In this document: positions 46,001-56,607 of the stretch, piece after piece
Layout of the letters: each line of letters opens with the position of its first letter
Position numbering within the stretch: the first letter of the stretch is position 1
Assembly (NCBI GenBank): GCA_018398585.1
Contig: JAGTTD010000001.1
Location: forward strand, 37,525,938-37,589,937
Length of the DNA stretch: 64,000 nt
Direction of reading: 5' to 3'
From: Simmondsia chinensis
Lineage: Eukaryota; Streptophyta; Magnoliopsida; Caryophyllales; Simmondsiaceae
The notes under the pieces: model-generated
The model's database searches: none
The model's input: the letters and a program-made list of their open reading frames with translations, nothing else
Told to the model about the DNA's origin: nothing
Made by a program: the position numbers and the translations under genes

Positions 46001-46854
46001 GGCTTGCTCAAATTATGAGTTGATGATGTTCTCTTATTGTATATTATTACATATTATGGCATATGTTAAGAGGAGATATGTATATCTTATATATATGCAT
46101 ATATATAAATATTTGTGAGTATCACTCTAAAACAATGTGATATGTAGATTAGTTAGTTAATTAAAATATTTGATGAACCACCAACTTGTGGGGTTGGTTA
46201 CATATTAATATTATTAGAATACTTAATTAAAATTTGGACCATTTCTTGATACCTGATTATCACCCTTGAACTCTAGTGCATTTATGGATAAGAAAGTTTT
46301 TAGAGTGGGGGGATTCTTTTAAGTGATTTAAGTGAAAAATATAAGATACATTTAAGTACTATAAATTACATAGAGTTATTAACTTTATTGGTCTTAAATT
46401 TTTCTAAATTCATTTAATTGATTTAATATTGAGTTGGTTTATGGCATGACATTATAAATAAGGTATAACTTTTTACTTCATTTCTTTGATGTAGAAAGAA
46501 GTTGAGGAACATCAATCCAAGATTGATTCTGAGGGAGGATCAAAGAGCCAAAGTACAGATGCATTTAATGAAGTAATGGGTGATGATCATTGGGGTTGTA
46601 TCCGTCTATTTGGGAGGGGTGCTACCCAGAGAGATCTTAAAGAGAAGGTTCAAGTGGGTGGAGTTCAAGTTCCAACAGAGGTTATGGAGTCTAAGAAGGC
46701 TGACATTAAAGCTGAACTGACGAAAGAAGTTATGCAGGAACTGGTCTCTAGACTTGCCTTAGTAATCCCAAGTTTAAGCAATCTTGATCCCCATGTACTT
46801 CAAACCTTGGTAGAAGGATCAACTAAACAAGAATATCTATCTCAACAACTATAA
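43003..46854 (+). pseudogene. CACTA TNPA-like DNA-binding protein (Transposase_24), multi-exon
   Basis: The ATG at 43003 starts a basic exon (MKGKRHTSKKSTSHGPTF, with TLGSIAMTLRKKQQQ) that meets an in-frame TAA at 43186-43188 and continues as an acidic stretch. Later exons, recognised by protein similarity and GT/AG sites, include: LVPSERPADALNEQ (after TGCTCAG, 43438); VPIFLNEYNQPIGPDD with FSSFLGTLGRDPTIAPLNFF (43755-43880); KWVMSTVNSAWKSFKCEV (44030-44090); KKQKYMHTAGKKSFARV (about 44315-44370), the conserved Transposase_24 block; QEHPNKQKLLRSKLFIET (44494-44560); and, after a long intron, a last exon at about 46495-46854 ending SNLDPHVLQTLVEGSTKQ and a TAA. In En/Spm the equivalent product binds subterminal repeats, which fits the arrays here. 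Exon boundaries are approximate. The TAA could be bypassed by splicing, so pseudogene status is likely, not certain. Confidence 0.75.
44625..46494. other. Large TNPA intron with retroelement-like insertion
   Basis: Bounded by TNPA exons. At 44680-44883 the minus strand encodes a Gln/Met-rich coiled-coil frame (MGSKIEANQFEKLDLRMQRF) like the start of some Gypsy gag proteins. Downstream, 45008-45780 is LTR-like (TGTTAGATAATAATG start, polyadenylation-like and simple-word regions). LTR pairs and target duplication were not resolved. The rest is AT-rich. Confidence 0.35.
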
Positions 46855-47362
46855 CAACCTCATGTATCTAATTACAACTACTTCCAACTAAATCTTATCA
46901 CTTCAGTTCATGACATGCTACTTATGCTCATTTTATATGCTTTTGGTGTCATGGTGCTGAGGATCTCGATAATGTTGATGGACACGCGGCCAATAAAGGA
47001 ACATAGTGTGGAGTTTATGGTTATTAAAAATGTACTTGATGTGGTTGAATGTAAATTGTGTTTTCTGATATTGACTTGGTGGTTATAGACCTTTGTGGGT
47101 GTTGGACTTTTTTGGCTTTAATTTGTAAAGCTTGATATATTTTGAGGTTTAGACTTTTATGATTAGTAGCTATGCATTTGATTCACTGGTGTCTTTCGAT
47201 TATTGACTATGTAATTTGTATTTGGATTATTATTAGTTTTGATATCGAGCAAGATCTTTTGAATGTATGGATGTGTTAAGATATGCTTATGAATTAAGAG
47301 GTGTTGGTTTAAAGAATTCTTGTAATGTATGTCAAAATTGAATTAATAACTACACTAGTTTT
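46855..47362 (+). other. 3' flank of TNPA inside the CACTA element
   Basis: Non-coding. The block GGTGCTGAGGATCTCGATAATGTTGATGGAC (46953-46983, given in part) has a close inverted counterpart at about 59365-59400 in the second CACTA copy, showing that this part is conserved within the family. Confidence 0.5.
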
Positions 47363-48155
47363 TGTACAAACCGTTGCGTTAGGGATTTTAAGTAGTTGCA
47401 TTAGTTCATCAATAAACCGCTGCATTAGGTGAACATAACCGTTGCATTAGCTGAGTACCAAACCGCTGCATTAGGTGACCATAGCCGTTGCATTACCTCA
47501 CCACAAACCGCTGCATTAGGAGAAAATAACCGTTGCATTAGCTCACTACAAACCGTTGCATTAGGCGAACATAACTGTTGCATTAGCTCACTCCAAACCG
47601 CTGCATTAGGTTAGAATAACCGTTGCATTAGATAAGTCCAAAACCGCTGCATTAGGTTAGAATACCCGTTGCATTAGCTAAGTCCAAAACCGCTGCATTA
47701 GGTTAGAATACCCGTTGCATTAGCTAAGTCCAAAACCACTGCATTAGGTTAGAATAACCGTTGCATTAGCTAAGTCAAAAATCGCTGCATTAGGTTAGAG
47801 TTACCGTTGCATTAGCTAAGTCCAAAAACTTTGCATTAGGTTAGAATAACCGTTGCATTAGCTAAGACCAAAACCGCTGCATTAGGTCAATATAATCGTT
47901 GCATTAGGTCTACACAAACCGCTGCATTAAATTAAAATAACCATTGCATTTTTTTTCCCATAACCGTTGCCATAGGTCAAACAACCGTTGCATTAGTTAC
48001 CCAAATGCAACGGTTATTATCCGCAACTATAGTAAAAAAAAAACCGCTGCAAAAGGATAATGCTACGGATGCATATGCAACGGTTTATGAACCGCTGCAT
48101 TAGATGTAATGCAGCGGTTTTTTCCAATTTGCTGCGGTTTTAAATTGTTGCATAT
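47363..48155. repeat. Right subterminal repeat array of the CACTA element
   Basis: Alternating AACCGCTGCATTAGG and AACCGTTGCATTAGC words about every 25-30 bases. Between about 47590 and 47880 two words form a higher-order unit of about 51 bases (CGCTGCATTAGGTTAGAATA and following) repeated in tandem. Near 48005-48150 orientation flips and AACGG/CCGTT words become palindromic. Confidence 0.92.
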
Positions 48156-48174
48156 GACCTAATATGTAGTAGTG

Positions 48175-48177
48175 ATT
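48175..48177. other. Target-site duplication (ATT), right copy
   Basis: ATT follows GTAGTAGTG, matching 35112-35114. Confidence 0.8.
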
Positions 48178-48969
48178 CAAGTTATCTTTGATTTTGGGTT
48201 TACCGGGTTCGGTCGTTCCTTGATTCAAGTAAGCAAGGGTCGGGTTTGAGTTGATTTGAATCATTTTGAGCTTGGTTCATCTTGGGTAATCAAATCGTAT
48301 CATTTACAAATTTTGGATTATCTCTAGCCAGGTCAAATTTAGGCTGAAACTAAGTTTGGTAGGGTCATTTTGAGTTAGAGTAGTCTTTTGTGGGTCAATA
48401 GGTCATGTTTTGAGTAATTTTTTGTAGGTCAATAGGTTGGATCATTATGGGATTCATGTCAACTTGGTAGGGTTACATTCAAGCCGGCTTCGAGCAAGAT
48501 AATGTCATTTTGTGTTTGTGCCATCCTGGGCTTTGGTTTCATCAGTTTAAGTTGCTTAAGATTTTGAGTTAAATTGTGTCGAGTTTAAGTCGGGCTGAGT
48601 CTAGCCATTAAGGGTTTAGTCATTGAGTTCGCTTATCTCGAGTTTCAGATCAATGTTACGTTTGGTTAGATCTAGGTTTTTTTGAGTTACATTTGGTTTC
48701 AAGTTAATCAAACTAGGTTATTTTTAGGTCTCTCATCAAAAGAATTAATATAAAATTGTAATTCCTTTTTTCAACCCAATGCTTGAATATATAATTTTTA
48801 GTTAAAATTAATTCCAAGGAATTGAGAAGCAGAATTTTAATGTCAATTTCAACATGTGAACCAAAAAACAAAGTTAGAATTGTAGATCTTAATTTCAGTT
48901 TCAGTTTCAGTTTCAGTTTCAATTCTTCACTTCTATTCTATGCGCAAAACAATATATACAGACACATAG

Positions 48970-49002
<33 letters not shown>

Positions 49003-49300
49003 ATATTAGGATGGCTAAACAATAAATATTTAAAATTTAGAATATCTAAATAATAAACTCTAAACAATTTAATAAATTGCATATGCATGTTTTAAAATGT
49101 CATATTTTTAGGGTGGGCTTAAACTTTTGGCATAACATAAAGTGATTTTATGCATTAACAAAATGAAAATTAATTAAGTTTTAAGCCCACCCTTCCAATA
49201 ATGTTTATCTATCGCCACACACACACAGAGATACTCACATACATATACACATACTTACACACACACACACACACACACATAAGAGTAAGAAAAAAATGCA
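48178..49300. other. Non-coding stretch with microsatellites and a small hairpin
   Basis: 48180-48720 is T/G-rich with GGGTCAATAGGTCA-like short dispersed words. It holds (TTTCAG)n at 48894-48923, (CA)n(TA)n at 48970-49002 and (AC)n near 49257-49280. A hairpin is formed by GGTGGGCTTAAACTT (49112-49126) and AAGTTTTAAGCCCACC (49177-49192). No gene was seen. Confidence 0.5.
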
Positions 49301-49544
49301 TTAGATTCTCCTTTAGAGGATGGGGAAATCTAACATATCCACTCGAATAATGGTGGAAAGGTCCTGGCGCGGAGGGCTAATACCCAGACTCCAAGTTCCC
49401 ATGCCCTCGATTATCTGATGCCTTGTTTGCTTCTCTAAAGCATTAGTGAAGGATAATAAGTCTACTCGAGGAGGCACACAAGAGGATATCACTAACAAGG
49501 AATTGAATATCCAACAGAATTGCAAAATAGCATTCAAAACCTAG

Positions 49545-49715
49545 CGATCTCACTATCTCCTTCTTCCTCAATGTCCTTCAAATCCATGTTGGTTGCTTGG
49601 TCAATAACATCTTTGGCAACTGTTGCTTTAGCTACAAGAATCAATGCATTCCCTCATTATCACGAATAATATACCCAGCTGCAGCATGACGGCCTCTTTT
49701 TGAACCATCAAATAT
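49545..49715 (-). pseudogene. RNase H-like plant fragment (uncertain)
   Basis: The minus strand reads DGSKRGRHAAAGYIIRDNEG (from about 49710), which resembles the start of plant RVT_3-type RNase H domains (Asp, then AGYVIRD). After one stop it continues as LVAKATVAKDVIDQATN. There are only about 55 residues and no catalytic set beyond the first Asp. The call rests on that short motif. Confidence 0.3.
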
Positions 49716-49794
49716 GCATGTGTGCGTGTGCACACACACGCATATGACTTAGGTGAGAGGGTGAGAGCGAGATTTGAGTCATTGAACTTATTAA

Positions 49795-50065
49795 GGAGCG
49801 ACGTTTAATTCAATCAAGCTCTCACTAAGAGAATCAAGAAAGAAATAAAAAAAATGCAATTAAAAATATTGCTAAGTTATGCTAAGAATTACCCAAGGAG
49901 CCAATTTATAGGAAATGATTGTAAATAATCCTAATATAATTCTAGTTCTAAAGCTAATCAAAACTTAAAATTCAAATTTAAAATTTAAAACTGCTTTTGG
50001 CGCCCAATTACAATATGAATTGCATCACTCTTGAATTAGATTAATGACTCCTTGATAAAATCATC
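49795..50065 (-). repeat. LTR-like repeat, left (3' LTR candidate)
   Basis: Homologous to 51545-51830, including the CAATTACAATATGAATTGCA block. Exact ends not resolved. Confidence 0.6.
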
Positions 50066-50108
50066 CGAGCATATCTTATTCTCAAAGTGTGTACGGATTT
50101 GGATGCTC

Positions 50109-51443
50109 TTATGTTTTCAACCCTAGTTTCCTAAGCACTTCCTCTGAGATGACGTTTTCACAGCCTCCTAAATCTATGACTAGGCGGAAAACTTTTCCAC
50201 TTAAGGTATAGGTCATTTGAAAAATGTTATTTCTTAGCCACTTGTCTCCATCTTCTTCTTCAGGGGCATAATAAGCTTGCCTGAGGACTAGAAGGTTCCC
50301 TTTGTCACCGAAAACCTCTCCTTTGTCGGTTGGCATGGCCTCCTCTTAAGGTTCTTCTTCATCCCTCTTGTCTCCTACACCATCAGTACCTTTGACAAAT
50401 AGCCCTTTGCAGTATCTTTCACCTTTACGGCACTCAGAGATACAATGACCTATCACACCACACTTGAAGCAAAGAGTCCGTTGAGCTACTCGCCTGCCCT
50501 TGGTTACTTGGATGGCTAGAACTCATACCACAGGGTTTGCTTGCTTGCCCTTGTACTTCATTCTTGGCTGGAGGTCTTGCCTGATTCGAATCTTGACCGC
50601 CAGTTGGTCCACCCCAAGGCCCACTTATTTGTTGCCTTTTTTTGGTTCTTTTCAACATGTAAGGCTCTTTGATGAGCCTTAGAGATTGAGAAGATGTCAA
50701 ACATATTCAACACTTCTTAAATTGATTCCCTTCGCCAGTACCCGTTCAACATCTGTTCCTCTGACTCTGCCAGGTTGTTCCTCGCTACTAAAGTGAAGAA
50801 CTTTGTGGTATACTATTCTATAGAGCATGATCCTCAACACAAGTTTTGGAATCATTGGTACATAAGTCTGGTATAGTTGTGGGGTAAGAAAGTGCTTTCC
50901 ATATGTTGCTTCATATTTTCCCATGTCTTAATCTTATGTTTGCCCCGTCTCAAATGCTATAGCTGTTGCCACCAGGCAGCAGCTCTTGCTCTCAACCTTG
51001 TTGCTACTAGGGGAACCTGCTTATGTTTAGGAACCTACCTAAAGTCCAGGAGTTCTTTGACTGTTGTGACCCCATTAATGAACTCCTCAGGCTCTCTAGC
51101 ACCTTGAAGTTCAGGGATGTCAACCGGGAGTCCTAATTCCCACTATCTATCCTCGGTGTACTCGGATGTATCTGGAATTGGCCTCCCCTTCAGTAGTTTC
51201 GCCCCTGAGCACTAACTCCGTAGAAAGGGTAGCTGAAATTCGCCTCTATACCTGCCTCGTCACCGTCACCTTAGAGGTTATGAATTCCAGATATCTGACG
51301 GAGCTCGGTGACATCCTTTTTATCATCATCTCGATTCACTGGAATCTTGTTTCCATTTCTCCGAACCTTCTCTTAGTTTGGCGAGCATAGTCGCCATCAG
51401 CGTCATCTCCTGTGGGTGCCAACCTTGGACTTCCAGGAGCCAT
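50109..51443 (-). pseudogene. Gypsy gag and protease start, interrupted
   Basis: The start MAPGSPRLAPTGDDADGDYA at 51443 lies just inside the presumed 5' LTR. Gag text is broken by stops. The zinc knuckle CFKCGVIGHCISEC (CX2CX4HX4C) is at about 50425-50470 on the minus strand. The frame at 50109-50336 then gives FRLVIDLGGCENVISEEVLR and KLGLKT, the N-terminal protease motif of plant Gypsy elements, in which DLGG replaces the usual D(G/S)G(S/A) context. It ends at the left LTR-like repeat. The mutated active-site loop and stops argue for a dead copy. Confidence 0.7.
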
Positions 51444-51544
51444 GGTAGGAAACGTTATATGCTTTAAAACAAATTGATGTGAATCACCAAATTATTAGAA
51501 GGGGAAAGGGAAAGATTTAATAGTCTTTCCTAAATTTTATTGCT

Positions 51545-51830
51545 AAAGCTAGCAAAAATAAGGACAAAATTAATTTAATCAAGTTCTCACTAAGAGAAGC
51601 AAGAAAGAAATATAAAAAACACAATTAGAACTATTTTTAAGCTATGCTAAAAGAATGATCCCGGGAGCCTATTTATAGGAAAGTATTCTAAATAATCCTG
51701 ATATAATCTAATTCTAAATCTAATCAAACTTAAATTTAAATTCTAAATTCAAAATTACTTTTGGCACCCAATTACAATATGAATTGCATCATTCTTTAAT
51801 TAGATTAATGACCACTTGATAAAATCACCG
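51545..51830 (-). repeat. LTR-like repeat, right (5' LTR candidate)
   Basis: Homologous to 49795-50065 with a minus-strand TATA-like CCTATAAATAGGCTC near 51670-51684. Confidence 0.6.
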
Positions 51831-51850
51831 GCTTAGAGCTTACTGTCACA

Positions 51851-53234
51851 TGAGTAATATCTTATATATATTTGTGTATATATATACACACACACAGATA
51901 TACATATATATACATATATATCTGTGTGAGCTAAGATTAAGTTTTTTCTTCTTGATTTTTATTATTTTCATAATAAGAAATTAAGAAAAGGCTGTTAAAC
52001 TTTCTTATTTTCAATATTTTTTTACTCACACGCTGCATCAATGTACACATATATATATATATATTTGAATGTAACACATGCAATTGAACATTTTCAAAAA
52101 AAATTTCCTTATAGTAGTGAAATAGACGCGTTTGAGATATGGAATAATGCCAACGCGGACAGCTCGCTCCCCGTAAACTAGATGGAAGTAATCCAAAAAT
52201 GCTTGGATAAAGACTAATTCAGATCCTGTTATAATTATTGTTTTTTTCTCACCCGTGAACCTTAACCCCTTTGGCTCCTTTCCCACCTTCCAACACTTGC
52301 CCTGCAAATTCAAACCACCCCCCCCCCCCCAAAAAAAAAAACCACCCGAAAATAAAAAGAAAAACACATTAACATTTTTCTTTTAGGAATTTAATAAAGT
52401 TGTTCTTAAAATATATATATATTGAGCAAGTTGTTGATAGATGTTCTGTCCTATTAGCATACTTAATCCTTTAAATATTCTGCCGCGATTGTCTTCCTAC
52501 ATGTCTTAAACCAAACACATTCTTTGTATATTTAATCCTTTTACAGTTATGCTGTTAAAAAATTAACTATTATAAAAGTTTAAATTGATGAATGAAACAT
52601 GAAATTAGTTTTATACTCTAACATTTGTCAGGATTCTCTTTTTACATGTTTTTGGCCCTTCCTCAAATGATCACATGCGGGTCACAAGTTAAAATCTTAA
52701 AAACACAGATTAAGTACAATTAAATTATTAGTACTATGGCTATATTTGGCTATAAGCTGTTAACTGATGAGTAATATATTTGATAAAATTAGATGTTAAA
52801 GTTGGTAAATTATTGTAAAATGATAAATATAATTTAATTGCATACAGTTTGAAAAGCTAAACGTTAAATTGTTTAGGCTTTGAAAAGTTGTTTTTTAAAA
52901 ATTAAACACTATGAAAAAAGCTAATACATTTTTTTTTATCAAATAGCACTATTAACTGTTTAACTAGTTAAAAAAAGCTAAAAAGTTAAAAGTCATAAAA
53001 AAAATTATTTGTCAAACATAACATATATGTCGGGACATGACAGCGTTGGTTCGGCGCTTACCCACTAAATTACTGCTACAACAGAATAAATTCTCCCTCG
53101 CGGAAAGATCCTTGACATCTCTCAATAATTCAACTCACCTAAGATGGTGTCAATCCAAACACTCTATATTTCTGCACATTCTCATTTTCCCAAAATACAT
53201 CAAAGAAAGAAATTCGCCCAATTTTGGTTTTCAA
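51851..53234. other. Intergenic region upstream of the inhibitor gene
   Basis: AT-rich, with TA/CA microsatellites (51880-51925, 52048-52063), a C-then-A homopolymer pair at 52318-52340 and short inverted words. No open frame of note. A TATA box for the inhibitor gene could not be singled out. Confidence 0.4.
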
Positions 53235-54039
53235 ATGGGCAATTTTTCTGCTCTGTTCTTTCCTCTTTTTGCCATGTATCTCTACATCAGTCATCAATTT
53301 ATGCAAGTCAGCAGTGATGCTGATTTGATCCAGAAGACTTGCAAGGGTATGGAAATGAAAGCAGAAATTGATGAAAAACAAAAAGGAAAAGAAAATATGA
53401 AAAAAGTTGGGGATGATGATTGATTTGCGGTTTCAATTTGTAATTAAAACTTTTGTAGTTAATGAGGCACCAATTTGGCTTTGGGTCCTGTAGTTTTTTC
53501 CACTTGTTAAAAGACGAATTTTACTTAAATTTTGGTGTCTATTTTTGTTATTTATTGTGTTTTTATGCTTTTGTTAATGCTAGTATGTGATTTTCCCAAC
53601 AGCTACCCAGAACTACGATCTCTGTGTCTCGGCTCTCAACTCAGATCCTTCAAGCCAGCAAGCAAATATGGACGGGTTAGCGGCGATTATAATCAATCTT
53701 GGCATTTCTAACGCAACATCTACTTACACTTATCTGTCACGTACAAGCGCCGCTGACAGGAACATGAAAAGGGTACTTAAAATTTGTGCTGACAAGTATT
53801 CTTATGCCATTGATTCTCTTCATTCTTCTCTTCAAGATTTGGGTTCAAAATATTACGATTACGCCCTGCTCCATGTTCAAGCCGCGTACGACTATCCGGA
53901 CATGTGTCGAAATGGGTTTAAGAGATACCATGGATTGGGTTACCCGGGAGAGCTTAAAAGGGGTGAAGATGGGTTAAAGGGTATTTGTGGGGTGGCTATT
54001 GGGATCCTCGATCAACTCTACAATGCTGATCATGCATAA
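53235..54039 (+). CDS. Plant invertase/pectin methylesterase inhibitor-domain protein (two exons)
   Basis: Exons 53235-53346 and 53603-54039 join to 182 codons. The ATG at 53235 gives a signal peptide (MGNFSALFFPLFAMYLYISH); the in-frame upstream codons are not needed. Splicing at AAGG|GTATGG and CCAACAG|CTACCC restores LIQKTCKATQNYDLCVSAL, the family's first Cys pair (C36, C45). C99 (LKICADKY) and C139 (DMCRNGF) form the second pair expected in PMEI four-helix bundles, and C166 is extra. A sequon NAT lies at residue 74. The C-terminal half (DYALLHVQAAYDYPDMCRNG) resembles Pla a 1-like putative invertase inhibitors. It is likely secreted to the apoplast to bind cell-wall/vacuolar invertase or pectin methylesterase; which target cannot be told from sequence. 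The length is typical and no lesions were seen. It is the one gene here that looks intact. Confidence 0.88.
53347..53602 (+). other. Intron of the inhibitor gene
   Basis: 256 bases, GTATGG donor and TTTTCCCAACAG acceptor, phase 1. Read-through would add about 25 residues and a stop at 53421-53423. Position falls between the first two conserved cysteines. Confidence 0.85.
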
Positions 54040-55205
54040 TACTTAGGGCAGGTCATGTGAAGGTTTTGAGTTGTCTAGGTGCATGCAAAACTTGCGTTTT
54101 GTAATCTATGATTTATATGGTATTCAATTGATTTTGTGTTCTATTGATGTTAAAGGATATATAGAAGAGATTTCTTGAAGTTTTTGTTGGACTATGAAAT
54201 TATTTCTTTGAAAGTGAAATGAAGTTTGTTAAAAATGATATTATTATTGTTGGAATTCGGGGGTGCAAGCGCTTCAAATTTGTTCAAACTCACTTATTTT
54301 GAAAGTTTGATGGTGGGGAAACCTTTTACGTAGAATGTTGTGGGTCTAGAGTAGGCTTGGCGGGCCAAATAAGCGCACATGTGGGCTACCCCGTGAAGTG
54401 GAGCCAAGTGGCCGATGCGTTGCATCGTAGTGTGAAATTCATCCGACCTGAACTTTTATTTTTTTGGGTGTTACTTCTCTAGTTGTTGCAACAAAGTCAA
54501 ACTTGAGGGGAACTCTTTTCTTGGTTGTTTCTCTAGGCTTGAGCTCTATTTGAGCTCTAGGCCACAAGCTTGAGCTTAAGATGTGATTGCTGATTGATTC
54601 CACTGCACACTCCTTCCATATCCGCACCTTCCTTGTTTGAGCCGGACTCTTTAGTCCTCTGTATCTGCCTACTCTTCATATTGAGGGTTGGATTTCTAAC
54701 CCTTTTTTGATGATTGGATGTTATGCTAATGGGTAGAATTGCGCCCATAAATTTGGTGTCTTGGAGGATCGATTGGTGTATGTGAGAAATCCTGAATCCT
54801 TCGTCTCTTTCTTTTTCTTGAGATTTTGTTTCTCTTATTACTGAGAAAGTAAGGGCCTACTGTAGTCCATCGCTTGAGAATACAAGTATGTGGTGCACCC
54901 AGAGTTAATCCTAGGAGTTGGGCTGCCAGTTGATCGCATTTATATCGGTGCGAGGAGGACGCAATAACAATTTCCTTATTTTGATATTTCCTCTCTTCTT
55001 TTTCTTCATTCTGTCAATTATTTATCTTTTCTTGAGTTCGTCTTGCCTAAGTTTGAGGTCTTCTTATTTGAAGTCGCTCTTTTAGTCGGTTTGCATTTTG
55101 TTTTGTCCATCTCTAGTTGGCCTTTTTTTTTTCCTGGGGTATATCTTTCTAATTGCCTATTTAAGACGGTTTCGAACAATTATTGCAATATTTTGAATTG
55201 ACCCT
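54040..55205. other. Downstream of the inhibitor gene, no gene recognised
   Basis: Includes the inhibitor 3' region (to about 54240). From 54240 it is mixed-composition sequence with minus-strand open frames of 62-63 codons at 54439-54748 that have no recognisable motif, and C/T-rich runs near 54990-55030. Possibly a decayed retroelement. Confidence 0.35.
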
Positions 55206-55224
55206 AGCCGAGTACTTGAGAAAG

Positions 55225-55456
55225 AGGATATATATATACGTTCTTATGAGAGCGTGAGAGTGGTGAATCATAGCCCTCCATTATAATGGACGGCCAAGAT
55301 TTATTTGACATTAAAAAAAATAATAATTTACAGTCAAGATTTGTTGAGTATTTAAAATAAAAAACAATTTTTTTCCCTTACCCATTCTTTCTTTCTGTCC
55401 TATGAAGGTGTATGGGTCGTAAATTGTTATTTTTTTAATGTTCAACAAATCTTGAC

Positions 55457-55491
<35 letters not shown>

Positions 55492-55495
55492 TGAT
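55225..55495. mobile_element. Short inverted-repeat element / MITE-like, followed by (GA)n
   Basis: AGTCAAGATTTGTTGA near 55331 is repeated inverted as TCAACAAATCTTGACT near 55442, with AT-rich arms and ATATATA ends. A (GA)n run (55466-55491) lies at the right edge. Small and non-coding. Confidence 0.4.
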
Positions 55496-56161
55496 GAATT
55501 CCAGGTTACTTATTTGTCAGTTGATGTCATGCCCCTTGCTACTGACATCATCTCCCTCCCCCTTCTCAAACAAATAAGTGGCCCAAAATTTACCTTTTCA
55601 CTCTTGCTCTCTAACCTGAGTCATTCTGTGTATGTGATCTTTTTGCAAAGCGTTTCCCACAAATTCGATTTCGAAAAAGTAATACGACAATGGCTAGGTT
55701 TATTATTTTTTTTGTCTCAATCACTCTGTTTATTGTGCTTGCTGGAAGGGAGAACTGCTATTTTTTTTTGGGACTTCGTACAAATAGGCAATCTTGACCC
55801 AAAAAAAAAAAAAAACAAAAACAAAAAATGATTTTTAATGGTATCACAATTTCATAGCGTCCTTCTTATCTTTCCCTTATCACCAGGTGTTTCTTTATCA
55901 ACAAAAAATTCCCAGCAAGGCAAATCAATGAACGATATACAAGATTGTTTACAACCAGAGTTCGAAAATGGGGAGTGGGGCCACCGTCTACGATTACAAT
56001 CCCCATTGCTAGGCCCAGAAGCAACAAATTCTAGAGCTGCCAACCTAGACCCTGCCCGACCCGTGCAGGTGACACGGGTCATGTGTGACCTGTGTCATGA
56101 CACAACACAGGTCAGACCTAGGTATTATCTGTTGACAGGTCAGAACGGGTCAAACTCGTGC
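55496..56161. other. Unassigned stretch with a GGTCA-rich palindromic block
   Basis: No convincing gene; open frames at 55514-56203 lack motifs. At 56060-56145 the words GGTCA/TGACC recur, including a perfect 10-base inverted repeat TGACCTGTGT ... ACACAGGTCA (about 56086-56114). Confidence 0.35.
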
Positions 56162-56323
56162 AGGAAGTCCTCGTGTTGCACCCCTAAGGATTGGGTGCTC
56201 TAGGAAACAACCTCCCTTCAAGGTACCTTGAAGGGGAAACGCTGCGTACATCCATCGCCCTCCCCCCAGACCCTACTTACATGCGAGCCCTTAGGGCATT
56301 AGGAATGTTTGATGATGATGATG
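56162..56323 (+). mobile_element. Composite 5S/Au SINE, 5'-truncated
   Basis: It starts with AGGAAGTCCTCGTGTTGCAC, the last bases of plant 5S rRNA (mature 3' end ...GTTGCACCCCT), then continues into the Au-like body (CTAGGAAACAACCTCCC, ACGCTGCGTACATCC, GCGAGCCCTTAGGGCATTAGG) and a GATGATGAT tail. It shows the same 5S-to-Au transition as the copy at 8581. No target duplication was recognised. Confidence 0.7.
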
Positions 56324-56607
56324 AATCTCGACCAGATGGGTCCTTTTTTCACACACGGTTGGGTTTCTAAATGAAGTTTTCAAATATGTCCAATTTTTGC
56401 TCGTTCTTCGCCATTTTTCAAGTTGTCTTTGATCCAATGCGTTCCAAGCCTTAATATACATAAATTGCAATAAAGTACACATGTAATAGCCAAATGTATC
56501 ATGGGAATGGGGCATAACACGTATAAAAGTAAAACACATCAGAACGTAATAACACGTGTAAAAAGTTTCAGATATGAAAGGACAATTATTTACGTTAATA
56601 TTCAACT
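56324..56607. other. Spacer between the SINE and the LTR element
   Basis: AT-rich; no motif seen. Confidence 0.35.

Larger units (their letters stand above)
35115..48174 (+). mobile_element. CACTA (En/Spm) DNA transposon, complete end to end, ~13.06 kb
   Basis: It begins CACTACTACATAA and ends TATGTAGTAGTG, its reverse complement, flanked by ATT on both sides. Inside each end lies a subterminal block of AACCGCTGCA/AACCGTTGCA words in both orientations (35140-35575 and 47363-48155), the expected transposase binding arrays. In between are a TNP2-type transposase gene (39191-42762) and a TNPA-like gene (43003-46854), both plus strand, the classical two-gene En/Spm layout. A foldback MITE (35700-36245) sits in the left part. 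Nonsense codons and a frameshift disable the transposase, but the ends are intact, so it could still be mobilised in trans. Confidence 0.93.
49775..51850 (-). mobile_element. Ty3/Gypsy gag-protease fragment between two LTR-like repeats, minus
   Basis: Similar sequences at about 49795-50065 and 51545-51830 (shared AAGAAAGAAATA, TTTATAGGAAA, CAATTACAATATGAATTGCA) are in the same orientation and look like LTRs. On the minus strand each has a CCTATAAATAGGCTC-type TATA box. Between them lies minus-strand gag starting ATG at 51443, a zinc knuckle and a protease start. RT, RNase H and integrase are absent, so it is either internally deleted or a non-autonomous derivative. LTR boundaries are approximate. 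Confidence 0.65.

Noticed and set aside
47363..48155. CRISPR-like regularly spaced repeats
   Set aside because: Repeats are too short and variable, in both orientations, without unique spacers of constant length. They are CACTA subterminal repeats in a plant genome.
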